From Torymus aiolomorphi (lineage: Eukaryota; Arthropoda; Insecta; Hymenoptera; Torymidae), in assembly GCA_036365515.1 (NCBI GenBank), contig CM070873.1:171121104-171185103 (forward strand): 64,000 bases of DNA, in the 5' to 3' direction. Below, piece by piece: positions 23,501-35,520 of the stretch. Both the position numbers and the translations under genes were made by a program. The notes beneath the pieces were generated by a model. It ran no database searches. It worked only from the letters and a program-made list of their open reading frames with translations, and was not told where the DNA came from. The stretch's first letter is position 1. Each line of letters opens with the position of its first letter.

Positions 23501-25310
23501 GCATGAATAAAAGATTATCGAAAAATAATGCGTAAAGCTTAATGGAAGGTTCCCACGGAACTTTCCAGTAGCGTTACCTTGCAATGTTCCACGAAAGCTT
23601 CCCGTAAGTTTTAGAGAACCAACCGAAAAAATTCCAACTATGCGAATCCGTAACATTCCTACCCACATAGCATGAAACCTTCCCAAAGAAAGGTTCAAGA
23701 AATATTCCAGCTGAAGCGTTCCTTAATCTTTTAAAAAGTTAACTGAAACATTCAGAAAGATTAAATTTTAAGGTTTCTTGTATGCTTTCAGAAAGGTTAA
23801 AGCAATATTCCAATCAAGATTGCAAATGACAAATCGACGAATATTACATGTAAGCTTCTGGTAAGCTTACGGGAATTTTACATGAAATATTCCATGAATC
23901 AATATACGAATCTTTCACGAAAGGAAATAACAATATTACGGTAAGCTTTTGGAAAGATTACATTGTTATCTTTGTTGAACGCTTACGCTAAGCTTGCAAA
24001 ACAGATTACAAAATCCTTGCAGGAAAGATTCCACTAAACCTAAACAGAACCTTTCATGAAAGATTACAGGAAGCATGAACAAAAGATTACAGGAATTTTT
24101 TACGAAAGAAAATAACAATATTACAGTAAGCTTTTGAGATGATTACATTTTTATCTTTATTGAAAGCTTACGGTAAGATTGCAAAACAGATTTCAAAATC
24201 CTTGCAGGGAAGATTGCACTGATCATAAATGGAAACTTTTATGAAAGATTGCAGTAAGCATGGATAAAAGATTAGCGAAAAATAATGCGATATGCTTAAT
24301 GGAAGGTTTCCGGCGAAACTTTCCAGTACCGTTAACTTGCAATGTTACACGGAAGCTTCGCGTAAGTTTAACGGAATCAACAAAAAAGATTCGAACTATA
24401 AGACTCGACCATATACAATGAAAGCTTTTGAAAGGGTTCCGGAACCTTACATGAAACATTCTCAGAATTGATACTGGAATCTTTCATGAAAGATAACTAG
24501 AAAGGTTACAGTAAGCTTACTGAATGATTAAACTGGAAAATTTATTGAAAATCTTCCAAAAGCCTTTTGAAAGAGATTACTGAATACTTTCAGGGAAAAT
24601 TCTACTAAACATCAATAAAATCTTGTATGAAAGATTGCAGTTAGCATGATTACCGAAAAATAATGGAAAAGCCTAATGGAAGGCTCCGGCGAAACTCCCT
24701 AGTCGCGTTCCCTTGCAATGTTCATGAAAGCTTCCCGTAAGTTCTGTGGAACCAGATAAAAAAATTCCAAATGTGCGATTCAGTAACATTCCATGAAAGC
24801 TTTTGAAAGGTTTCCAGAATCTTCCATGAAACATTCTAATAATAGATACTTGAATTTTTCATGGAAGATAACTAGAAAGGTAACAGTAAGCTTACGGAAA
24901 GATAAACTGGAACATAAATTGCAAATCTTCTGAAAAATTTTTGAGAAAGATTCATGAATACTGGAATCTATCATGAAAGGTAACCAGAAGGGTTACAGTA
25001 AGCTTAGTGAAAGATCGAACTATAACATTCATTGCAAATCTTCCGAAAAACTTTTAAAAAAGATTTATGAATACCCCAGGGAAGATTCTACTCAACATAA
25101 ATAGAACCTTTCATAAAAGATTGCCGTGACAATAAGTCAAAGATTACTGGAACCGTAACATATTCTGGTAAGGTTCCGCGAAAGCTTGCCGTAAGTTTAA
25201 TGGAATAACAAAAAATTCCACCTATGCAACTGAGCAACATTTCATGAAAGCTTTAGAAAGATTTCGGGAACCCTTAATAAAATATTCCAAAAATGAATGC
25301 TTTAAGGAGA
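20558..25310. repeat. Left array of the giant element, ~380 bp higher-order repeat
   Basis: Landmarks such as 'taacattccatgaaag', 'cttgcaaatcttccgaaaaa', 'gaaaaataatgcgaaaagc' and 'cttgcaatgttccacgaaag' return about every 360-390 bp, with some double steps of ~770 bp. The monomer is itself made of 10-20 bp variants of gaaagctt/aagattac. All short minus-strand frames here are repeat-derived. Confidence 0.85.
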
Positions 25311-25679
25311 TGTTGGATACCGACATCATCTTCCAACGAGTATACTTTATCAAAATTATAATAGAATGGCTATAAAATAATTCTATGTACAGTATTTAAA
25401 TATAAGGAGGGCGTTAAAATTGTGGTTTTCCAAAAAACTGTTTAAAAACTTTTTAATTAAAAATAATTTTAATGTTGATAAGTAGGAATCTGCATTTTTG
25501 TCATTTTGATCCAATTTTTCAACAATTATCTCTCATAATAGTACTCTCATAAGAATTGCCAAATGAATTCTGAGTATTTTATTTGCATAAAAGGAAGACG
25601 TGTTTTTCCAAATGAATGTTTAAAATTAATAATTAAAGTTAATATTTTCTTTGTTTAGAAATAGTACAGTTTGATACTA

Positions 25680-26035
25680 ACGCGTGTACCTTTTCGCTTG
25701 TGTATCGAACAGTATCTTTTGACACGATGTGTACAAAGCTTGATTTAGCGTATGCTTTTTCATTCAAAAAACAAGCGTGCGCGAAATCGCGCTTTGCGCA
25801 CGGAGAGTCAAAATAATACAGATAAATTTCGATGCTAGTGCGTCAAAGTGATTTTATCCTAGTGTGGACGTTTGCACCTGAGCGAAGCTAGGGTGAAAAG
25901 GTCACACAAGGTTCAAATCACCTTCTCACTCGCGTATCGAACCGTATTTTTGTATACGACGTGTACAAAGCTTGATTTAGCATATGCTTTTTTATTTGAG
26001 TGTGCGAAGTCGAGCTTTGCGCACGGAGTGTTAAA
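25680..26035. repeat. Diverged direct duplication in the core of the giant element
   Basis: 'tatcgaac.gtat.tttt..acac/gacg..gtgtacaaagcttgatttag' and 'gctttgcgcacggag.gt.aaaata' occur at about 25705-25815 and 25935-26033. Function unknown. Confidence 0.6.
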
Positions 26036-27235
26036 ATATATTCAGTATACGAATTTTATTTCTCCCTATTGACACTATATTTATTTCTCAAAGAGAAAGC
26101 GTTGTAATAGTGAAAATTTTCAAAACAGAGATTTTGATGAATTTCGATGTTTTTGAGATTTCTGAGTCAGAATAATAGGTTTTAAAAAAATGTATGTATG
26201 TATGAATTTATGAAACGAAATTTTGTCCCCGGCATAACTCTTGAACGGATAGACGTAATGAGCTGAACTTTTGCATGCATCTTACGTATGTCTTAACTCA
26301 GAACTGATTAAATTTTGGAGTCAAATGAATGACAATAAGGTCTTATTTTGATAAAATAACAATTTTGCCAAAATTTTTTGTTTCAGAAATAATTTTCTTT
26401 TTTAATTGGTTCTTCAGGTATAGAAAATGGATACCGATATTCTTAAAGTACAGTTAATTTCATTATAAATTATGTATTTATAACTACTCACGAGTTATTT
26501 TGGTCTTAAAAATGTGATTTGAAAAAGTAACAACTTTTTCTAAATACATAATAGTTATATGAATTGTAAATAACTTTTTCGCCATTTCATCTTAAAGATG
26601 CATCTAGTATAAACGCATATTCTTGCAATATGTTTAATCCCCTCTCTTTTCATCTCTTTTGAGACTATTTTGAAGTTATTTTTGAGTTGAAAATATAGAT
26701 TTGAAGATTTCATCAACTTAGAACAAAATTATGCTTTTTTAATGAATTGAAAAATTTCTTTATCCATTTATATTAAACATATATAGAATATAAGCAAATA
26801 TAAATAAAGTAAATTTGATAATATTTTAATACATTTATAATTGATTTTATAATGTTTTAATTGAAACTTGATTTTATAATACCGTTTTAACTTTGAGGCC
26901 ATGTTCAACTCAAACGTAGATTCCTAGCTTATCGGCACCAAAATTTTATTTTTTTATTACATCTAAACACAAACTTTAGGAAAAAGCGTTGGATTTCCGT
27001 AAAAAGAACGCTTTTCTCTGAAATTTTTGTTTAAATACGATAAAAAAATAAAACTTAGGTGCCGGTAAGGTAGGTATCGTTTCGGTATTTTACATGGCCA
27101 TTTTAAAGCCATTAATATTTTAGATGAATAATCGAAATAATAACATGTATGTTAGGTATGTATGTATGATATTATTTAATAACAATTAAATAATCGTAGA
27201 TAGTGCACCTTGTTTGGATGAAAATGTTCCAACTC

Positions 27236-27316
27236 CTTCAAGCGAGCGATAGCGTAACGGATAGCATGCGTGCGTAGTAACCCAAGGGTTGTAGGTTCGA
27301 TCCCCGGTTAGGTCAA
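27236..27316 (+). other. tRNA-like sequence (A and B box), tRNA pseudogene or SINE head
   Basis: 'tagcgtaacgga' fits a pol III A box and 'ggttcgatcccc' fits a B box, spaced as in a tRNA. Position-8/9 TA, GG in the D loop and a TTCGATC T loop are present, but the T stem has two mismatches and the anticodon stem does not form well, so it is unlikely to be a working tRNA. It lies inside the core of the giant element. Confidence 0.4.
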
Positions 27317-27439
27317 AAAATTTTATGTAAAATTTTTTCTGCGATGAAAAAATTGCGATTAATATAGTAATAAATTCTAAATAATATGCGAGAATTGTAA
27401 TAATAGTTATACTTTAGAGTATTGTATGTAATATGTATG

Positions 27440-28480
27440 GCTTTAAGTTCCAAAGTAATCTTTCAAGAACTTGAAAAAGGTTCGTGAAAGGTTTCTTGAA
27501 AGATTACTAGAATGTTTCGTAGAATCTTTCTGAAAGATTGACAAATCTTTCACAAAGCTTCCAGTTATTCTTTTAAAAACTTGATGAAAGGTCCTGGAAA
27601 GTTTTCCGGAAATATTAATAGATTTTTTTAAAGCTTTTGCCAGTAAATTGGGCAGAATTTTAAGCTTACAGGAATCTTTTATGTAAGCTTTCTGAAAGAT
27701 TTCAATAAATCTATCAAAAACCTTACAAGGATCTTTACAGCTACCTTACTAAAGTCTTATTGGAAGATTTCCTGTAAACTTACCGTATCCTTTCGAGAAA
27801 GAATTGGGCGGAATTTTAAGCTTACAGGAATCTTTCATGTAAGCTTTCTGAAAGATTTCAATAAATCTATCAAAAACCTTACAAGGATCTTTACAGCTAT
27901 CTTACTAAAGTCTTGCTGAAAGATTCTCTGTAAACTTACCGTATTCTTTCAAGAAAGCTTCCATAAAGATTGACAAATCTTTCACAAAGCTACCAGTTAC
28001 TCTTTTAAAAGTTTGATAAAAGATCCCGGAAAGCTTTCTGGGAAGATTAATAGAATCTTTCCTGAAAGCTTTTTGTGAGAAAAAAGGGCGGACATTTTGA
28101 GCTTTCAGGAATCTTCCATGTAAGCTTTCTGAAAGATTTAAATAAAACTATCAAAAACCTTACAAAGATATTTACAGCTATCTTACTAAAGTCTTCCTGA
28201 AAGATTCTCTGTAAACTTACCGTATTCTTTCAAGAAAGCTTCCAGAAAGATTGACAAATCTTTCACAAAGCTTCCAGTTACTCTTTTAAAAGTTTGATGA
28301 AAGATCCCGGAAAGCTTTCTGGGAAGATTAATAGAATCTTTCCTGAAAACTTTTTGTGAGAAAAAAGGGCGGACATTTTGAGCTTTCAGGAATCTTCCAT
28401 GTAAGCTTCCTGTAAGATTCTGAATCTTTCTTGGAAGCTTTCATAAAACTTCCAGGAAGCTTTCATGCTATGTGGGTAGG
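27440..28480. repeat. Right array of the giant element, ~290-430 bp repeat
   Basis: 'gacaaatctttcacaaagct' recurs at about 27539, 27969 and 28253. 'gggcgga.attttaagctta' variants recur at about 27649, 27806, 28087 and 28368. Ends in the inverted terminus. Confidence 0.8.
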
Positions 28481-28905
28481 GCGGCATACTACAGCAGCCA
28501 CAGTCATCCCTGGGGACGCCAGGAGCCAGACGATTCGATTGTTGAGAACACACACCATGGACACATGTGCGCCACGGCACGCCGCACTACTCAGTAGAGT
28601 AGCAGAAAGCGCACGCAATCATTTATATAGATATATCTTATACATACAGTGGGCGCTCACGGTCGCACGAGTCGCATGTGTTTTTCCAATGTACTTGGTG
28701 TACGAACACAGCCTGGCCAAGGCACGGTCGTATACTTACATAGGTCCGGAAAGTGTGTAAGACCGTGAGCCGAGATACCTAGCGTAGCCGTTACGACTGC
28801 TTCATTATAAGTATTCATGCACGCAGGGCGCAGGGCTAACCCAGATTGCCGTTGCCGAATGCATCAGTATTGAGCATTCTCCTTCTGTTTTTCTCCTTTT
28901 CGCGG

Positions 28906-28975
<70 letters not shown>

Positions 28976-29228
28976 TATGTGCGCAAGTATTTTTTTGTAA
29001 TTGAGATTGTATAGGTATATGTAGTTAGGAACACCTGTGAGTTCGTGAGCAGCTAGTCTCCACCTTATGGATAAGACTAAAACAAAATATTGTTTTCATA
29101 TTACATTTTCATTTTCATATTTTAAATGATAAAAACGATAAATAAAGTATTACAATTTTTATAATAATAAAAGTATAAGGCTCTTCTGAGCATTGCGAAG
29201 GCACGCAGGGGGCACCCCCCCTCCCCGG
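28481..29228. other. Non-coding spacer with (AT)n at 28910-28972
   Basis: Moderately GC-rich to 28890, then a TA microsatellite. A short inverted pair 'ctcacggtc'/'gaccgtgag' at 28657 and 28761 is the only structure noted. Open frames here are short and unsupported. Confidence 0.5.
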
Positions 29229-30648
29229 TTTTTGTTCGCATTGTTCGGACGAAAACCAAAGGTAGTTTTTCAAAACCTACTAAAATAAAAACAATGGAGG
29301 AAAATATAAATAAAAGCTACAAAAGTTTACTTACTTACAAACATAGCTTTCTTTAAATTAGTAGGTCCCCAAAAATACCTAAATAATCCCTATATATAGA
29401 AAAGTACTCAAAAACGTGATGCTTGTTGTTATATACAATATTATATAAGACTGTAAAAAAACGCTCAAGTCGGTGTTTCACACTTACGTAAAGATAGTAT
29501 TCCAAAAGCTGATAAACTGAACAACCCCATATGAAAAAACCTATAGAAAATCCCGTAATAAATATTGTAGAAATTTCTATAGGAAGAATTCAAAGGCACG
29601 CCTTCGAAAAATGTAAACAAATACTATAAAAATTCAAATAGCTACGTACCAAGGTTCTGATCAGTAAGTTCCTAAAACCGCTTTGCAGTATCTTATATAT
29701 AGTAATATGCTCAAAAATGGGAGCATTATTGGTATATATAATATTATTTAAGACTTAAAATAACGTTCAAGTTATCATTTGCACACGGACATAAAGGTAG
29801 TATTATTTTAGAATCTGATAACAACACTTAAATACCTAAAGAAATACTATAAATACTTAAATGTCTACAGACAATGTTTCTGATCAACAAGTTCCGAAAA
29901 ATGCTTGAATATTCCGTATATGTAGAAATATACTCATGAAAGTTCGGCTAGTTGTAATTTATGAAGATATTGCTAACTAGAAATAATATACAAGTCATTG
30001 TTAGCTCACCATCCTAAAAGTAGTTACTCAAAAACTGACTAATAAGGGGACGACCGACAAAGCTAAACAAATTTTAGGAAAATTTAAGCATCTACAAACA
30101 ATGGTACCGATCCTCCTCCAGCCGTAAGAATTTTACAGTTTTTTTTTTGTTCGCAGTGTTCGCACAAAAACCAAAGATAGTTCTACAAAATCTACTAAAA
30201 TAAAAACAATGGACGAAAATATAAATAAAAGCTACAAAAGTTTACTTACTTGCAAAGATAGCTTTCTTTAAATTAGTAGGTTCTCAAAAATACCTGAATA
30301 ATCCCTATATATAGAAAAGTACTCAAAAACGTGAGGCTTGTTGTTATATACAATATTATACAAGACTGTAAAAAAACGCCCAAGTCGGTGTTTGCACACT
30401 TACGTAAAGGTAGTATTCCAAAAGCTGATAAACTGAACAACTCCACATGAAAAAATCCTATAGAAAATCCTGTAATAAATATTGTAGAAATTTCTATAGG
30501 AAAAATTCAAAGGCACGCCTTTGAAAAACGTAAACAAATACTATAAAAATTCAAATCACTACGTACAAAGTTTCTGATCAGTAAGTTCCTAAAACCGCTT
30601 TGCTGTATCTTATATATTAATATGCTCAAAAATGGGAGCGTTATTGTT
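29229..30648. repeat. ~920 bp satellite, units 1-2 (interrupted)
   Basis: Unit phase set at 'ttgttcgca.tgttcg.ac.aaaaccaa'. It recurs at about 29229, 30148, 41955, 42878 and 55190, with internal markers 'gcttgttgttatatacaata', 'ggcacgcctt.gaaaaa.gta' and 'cttgaatattccgtatatgt' in the same order. Unit 2 is cut at 30648 by the LARD-like element and resumes at 41546. Confidence 0.92.
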
Positions 30649-31338
30649 TGTAACGTGGCGGATTTTTAGCACGTTACTTTCACGTTTTGGAGAGCGGATA
30701 TCGACTATGAAATCCCCTCTATTGGCAGCCAGGAGGAGAGTCCTTCACCTCAGCGTTCAGGGTCACACGTACTGTTGTACTATTTGCTTATTTTTTTGTT
30801 ATCTTTTTGTTTTCATGCTAGTACGACGTACTTTTCAGCTAACTGCCTCCCGTCAGCCTTCAGCGTCCGTCGTCTCATCGTCGGCCGTCTCGTCTTCGCC
30901 TCGACGCAGCATCCAACATCAGCTGAAGATCATCGCCTCCAGCTGGAGCCATCTGCCGAAGCTACGTATTTAGTTTTTATTTAGTTGCCTTAGCGAGTTA
31001 ATATATTTAAGTAGCTTTGCGTTTATTTAACCTCTCTCTTCCCTTAAAATGCATAAATTAACCGTGCAATGACGATGCATTAGCATCTGCACATATTTAT
31101 AAAAATGCCTAGTCGAGCAGTTTCTAGAATTCTTACATAACTTTCTCTGTCTCGAACTTCATGGAAAATTACAGTTCGACAGGAACGCAAGAATTCACTG
31201 TGACTCAACGTGGGAGAGCGAGAGTGAGAGATAACAACCACGGCTTTCGACGCGTCCTTTCGGCTGAGGTGATCGACTTCCAACCAATCAGTAACGGCTA
31301 CGTCAACGGCGAGCGAGTCCCCGGCGAGCGAGACAGCG

Positions 31339-32256
<918 letters not shown>

Positions 32257-32563
32257 CGGCGCGGCGCTCTACGATTCTCCTCCTGGCCACCGACGAGGAA
32301 CGACGTGGAAGCCTGCGGTACCGTCAACCGCGCCGTGTGTTTAATTATTGCCGTTAGGAGTGCAGACCCCGCGAGTGCCTTTGCCTCGCGTATTTATTAT
32401 TAAGGTGTATCTGTATTGTAAAGTTAGTAACAGTAGATTTTAACTAAGTAGCTGCCGCGAGTCGATATCGTATATTTCTGCCTCTGCGGGAGTCCAGGAT
32501 TTGAACGGAAGCGGCAAGGCTTGCGAACATTGTATCTTTCTCTCTGTGACGATTTTAGATGTC

Positions 32564-32626
32564 TATAAATAGCTTTAGGTGTTTGCGCCTGGATGCCTTT
32601 ATCCCTGCGCTTTTATGTAAAATAAA
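32564..32626 (+). promoter_or_regulatory. LTR promoter TATA box and poly(A) signal (5' LTR)
   Basis: 'tataaatag' at 32564-32572 and AATAAA at 32621-32626, about 50 bp apart; conserved in the 3' LTR at 40712 and 40769. The short spacing implies a small R region. Confidence 0.55.
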
Positions 32627-33393
32627 GACTAAAGCCTCGATCAACAATTTGTCACGCGGTTAATGGTAGTTATTCAGAGCATTTGTGCCCATGTGACCCG
32701 CGGATTTCTATATATTATTTGTAAAGGTGAATTAGTGAAGCAAACTGAATTTATATTGTATAGCATTATAATAAATATTTTCTAACTATTGCCGCGCGAG
32801 TCTTAATTGCAATAAATTCATTGCCTCAGCGAGGCTAGCGCATAATCACACACATCTTGTTGATAGAAGAATTTATACGAAGTAATGTATGGGAATTTCT
32901 GCCGCAAATTGGCTTTCTTTTGTTAATTGAGAATCATTAGAAATTAAAGTATTAGAGTTACGTTTATGTTTGCCTAAATCTATCGTTTTCATTTGCTTAT
33001 ATTATGTTGAATAATCTGAATGTTATTTGTGTCGATATTGTGTTTGTCTGAACGTGAGATTTACTCCTGCTGTCTGAACTCGCTCCTCTTCCGCGGAGCT
33101 GTCGAGCAACCATTAAAAATTTCGTAAGTGATGAACTCTACTTGTTATTTCGAATAGTAAGAGGCACTGCTCACTTTATTTATCTGTAAATTGGATTATT
33201 AACAGTGCCTGGCGCCCAGTATGTCGTATTAAGCCTTCTGCATTACGACATAGTTAAACCAAAATTTATGTTGCCAACTACTTTACGTCATTTTAGTATT
33301 TGCCTTTTGAAACAAATCTTTATTCTCATTTGTCCACCAAATATAATCGGGAGTATTTGGTTGCTGCCCATGTAACTATATCTCCCCGTTATA

Positions 33394-33419
33394 AATGGCG
33401 CAGCCAACGTGTGGCACAG
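33394..33419 (+). other. Primer-binding-site-like tract
   Basis: 'aatggcgcagccaacgtgtg' begins immediately after the 5' LTR and resembles TGGCGCCCAACGTGGGG-type primer sites with a few insertions. Which tRNA would pair is not resolved. Confidence 0.5.
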
Positions 33420-34890
33420 AACGGCATTTTATTAACTATAAAAATATTAAAAATTAAAGAGATAAATTTTCGTTGAGTGCCTGTAAATATAAAATTTAGT
33501 TTTTGCCTCAACGTATTTAAAGTTAATAAATTTAAAAGGGAGTAGTGGGATTAACCACGTTCAGACCACAATACAATCATAACTATTTATAAAACATAAC
33601 ATTTATTATTATGTTTCTATATTTAAGAAGCATTATTTACGCTTCAGCGAGTAAAATTTGCCTATAGCAAATACCTCGCAGTGCCGTAGTTATGGCAGCG
33701 TCGATAATTCGGCGATCTCTAGTGCCGGCATGCACGTACAGACATAACGTGGTCCTCATATACCTACGCGCAGTGGATTTTCGCCTAGAAGCGTGAAAAC
33801 GGGGTTCACACGCATAGTCGCAGGGAGTACCCTCGTGGATGGAAAATGTACCGCGTGAGGACTCCCGTCTATAGGGCATGCGGCAGAAAGGGAGAGAGTC
33901 GCGATCGCGAGTATGTGCGTTGCCGCGCCGCGCCGCTTCTCGATTATCGGCAACGTCGACGGGAAGGTTCAGTGCGTTCGACGCTTGCCGACTCCGCGCG
34001 TCGCACATCTTCCGCTGCCTTGCGTGCCGTTGTGCGTTTTGTTCGGGGTTGTTTCTCGCGCGCGTGTGCCAAAGATTTTGTGGCGGAAATAACTTTTCGT
34101 GCCGTTCGCGAGTGCTTCGTAGTGCAAAAGTGGTAAGTATTGTCTGAAAAAGTGAGACGCGTATTCGTGTGGCGAGCCAAGCGCCCACACCGTGTGTATT
34201 TGTACAAATCGGTTGCTAACTGGTTTTCGCCGAGTGTGTTGCAGAGGTATATCGCGTCGCACAACTGCCTCCCTCGCCGACGATCATTGACGCTGCCTTG
34301 GTGGCCTACGACGTGCCTTCTGCACTTTATGCTTTACGTCGCGCCGAACGCAGACCAAAAGTTAGTGGCCTCAGATGTGACGTGCTAACGTAATCTTTCG
34401 CTACGTACCCACGAACGCGCGATTTCCGAGGCATTGGCGAGACGTAGTGCGCGTGTTGCGGCTCTCCGCGAAATCTCTCGCTCCTCTTCTCTCTCGCAGT
34501 AATTGCGAAGCGACGGGTAGGGTCAGTGTCTGGACAACAGGCTGAATTTCCTGCCTGAAGAGGCTCCTACGCGTAGAACCCGCAATGGGAAAAAGCCGTC
34601 TGCCCGACGAATAGCTCGAGGGCGAAAACGACAACGCCGGTTGCCGCGCGCTTTCTCGGCCGTCGGCCGTCGGACCGCGAACGCTGCTCTCTTTCGAAGC
34701 GGCGCATACCATACCACTTGCCGTCGGATTGATATAAATGCCTATGCGCGCTTCTAGCAAATTGTTTTTTTTTCTCTTTTTCGCGTCGAGAGGAATGACT
34801 TAGGCGTAGAGTGATGAGAATAGGGTTCGATGATAATAGATGTGCAGATAAATTCTCGCGTTTTTAAAATTTTGTCGTTTGAGAACCTTG
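33420..34890. other. LARD interior, 5' part: no gene recognised
   Basis: Locally GC-rich (33650-34760) with long overlapping frames on both strands, none showing retroelement motifs; consistent with leader RNA rather than coding sequence. Confidence 0.5.
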
Positions 34891-35520
34891 CTTATTCATC
34901 GAGATCATTTGTATTGATTTTCATCCCATGATTTCGTGGTGCATTACTTAGAACTTAAAAGTGACTCTGCACTAGTCGTAAATAGCAGTGCCGCGCGCTA
35001 AGGATTGTTGCCGGTAAAGCAGATTTCTGCTACGGCTTATATAGTGCGTGTACTGCTAGTTCATCGTGCCGTCGGACGAGAGTAGTCCCGTGACGTGCAA
35101 TACTTTATCTCCGCTTGAGATGTTTCTCGCGTTGAGATTCGTATATATCTCTGCATACTGGTTGTTCTCGCGTTAGTTTTTGGTACCTTCTGCTTAAGAC
35201 ACATCGAGATCATTTAGTTGTCTTCTATACAGCGATTTTTCTAGGGTATCACTTAGAATTGGAAGTGCCTCTATCCTGTGTTATAATTAGCAGTGCCGCG
35301 CGCTAATGATGGTTGCCGGTAAAGCAGGCATGATGTCTGCTACGATTTATCTATCGCGTGTACTGCTAGTTCATCGGGCCGTCGGACGAGAGTAGCCCCG
35401 TAACGAGCCATAATTTATCTCCGCTTGAGAGATTTCCCGCGTTGAGTTTCGTGTATTTTCTCTGCTTGATGGCTATTCTCGCGTTAGTTTTTTTGTACTT
35501 TCTGCTCGAGAGGCTCATAG
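34890..35520. repeat. ~308 bp tandem duplication in the LARD interior
   Basis: 'gagatcattt.gt', 'cagtgccgcgcgcta', 'ggttgccggtaaagca', 'gtgtactgctagttcatcg' and 'ccgtcggacgagagtag' occur in order at about 34898-35090 and again at about 35205-35395. Confidence 0.85.

Larger units (their letters stand above)
20558..28480. mobile_element. Giant (~7.9 kb) element with terminal inverted repeats and repeat-array arms
   Basis: The left terminus 'ctacccacatagcatgaaag' (with 'cttcc' next) is the reverse complement of the right terminus ending 'ctatgtgggtag' at about 28479. Internal partial copies of the left end occur at about 21836 and 23660. The arms are arrays of AAGCTT-rich repeats; a 2.1 kb core (about 25310-27440) is non-repetitive. 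No transposase frame is visible in any part. I see no convincing target duplication (left flank 'gattca', right flank 'ggcggc'). It interrupts the minus-strand gag-like element on its left. Non-autonomous foldback or satellite-bearing TIR element is my best description. Confidence 0.7.

Noticed and set aside
20865..24974. Many short Phe/Leu-rich minus-strand frames resembling membrane proteins
   Set aside because: They repeat every ~380 bp with the satellite; the hydrophobic look comes from complementing gaaagctt-rich sequence.
20558..28480. CRISPR array
   Set aside because: Repeats are long, degenerate and without constant spacer length; the context is eukaryotic transposon DNA.
33637..34760. 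Overlapping 100-180 codon frames on both strands in the LARD interior
   Set aside because: Locally GC-rich sequence with no conserved motif in any frame; antiparallel overlap of several frames is not expected of real genes.
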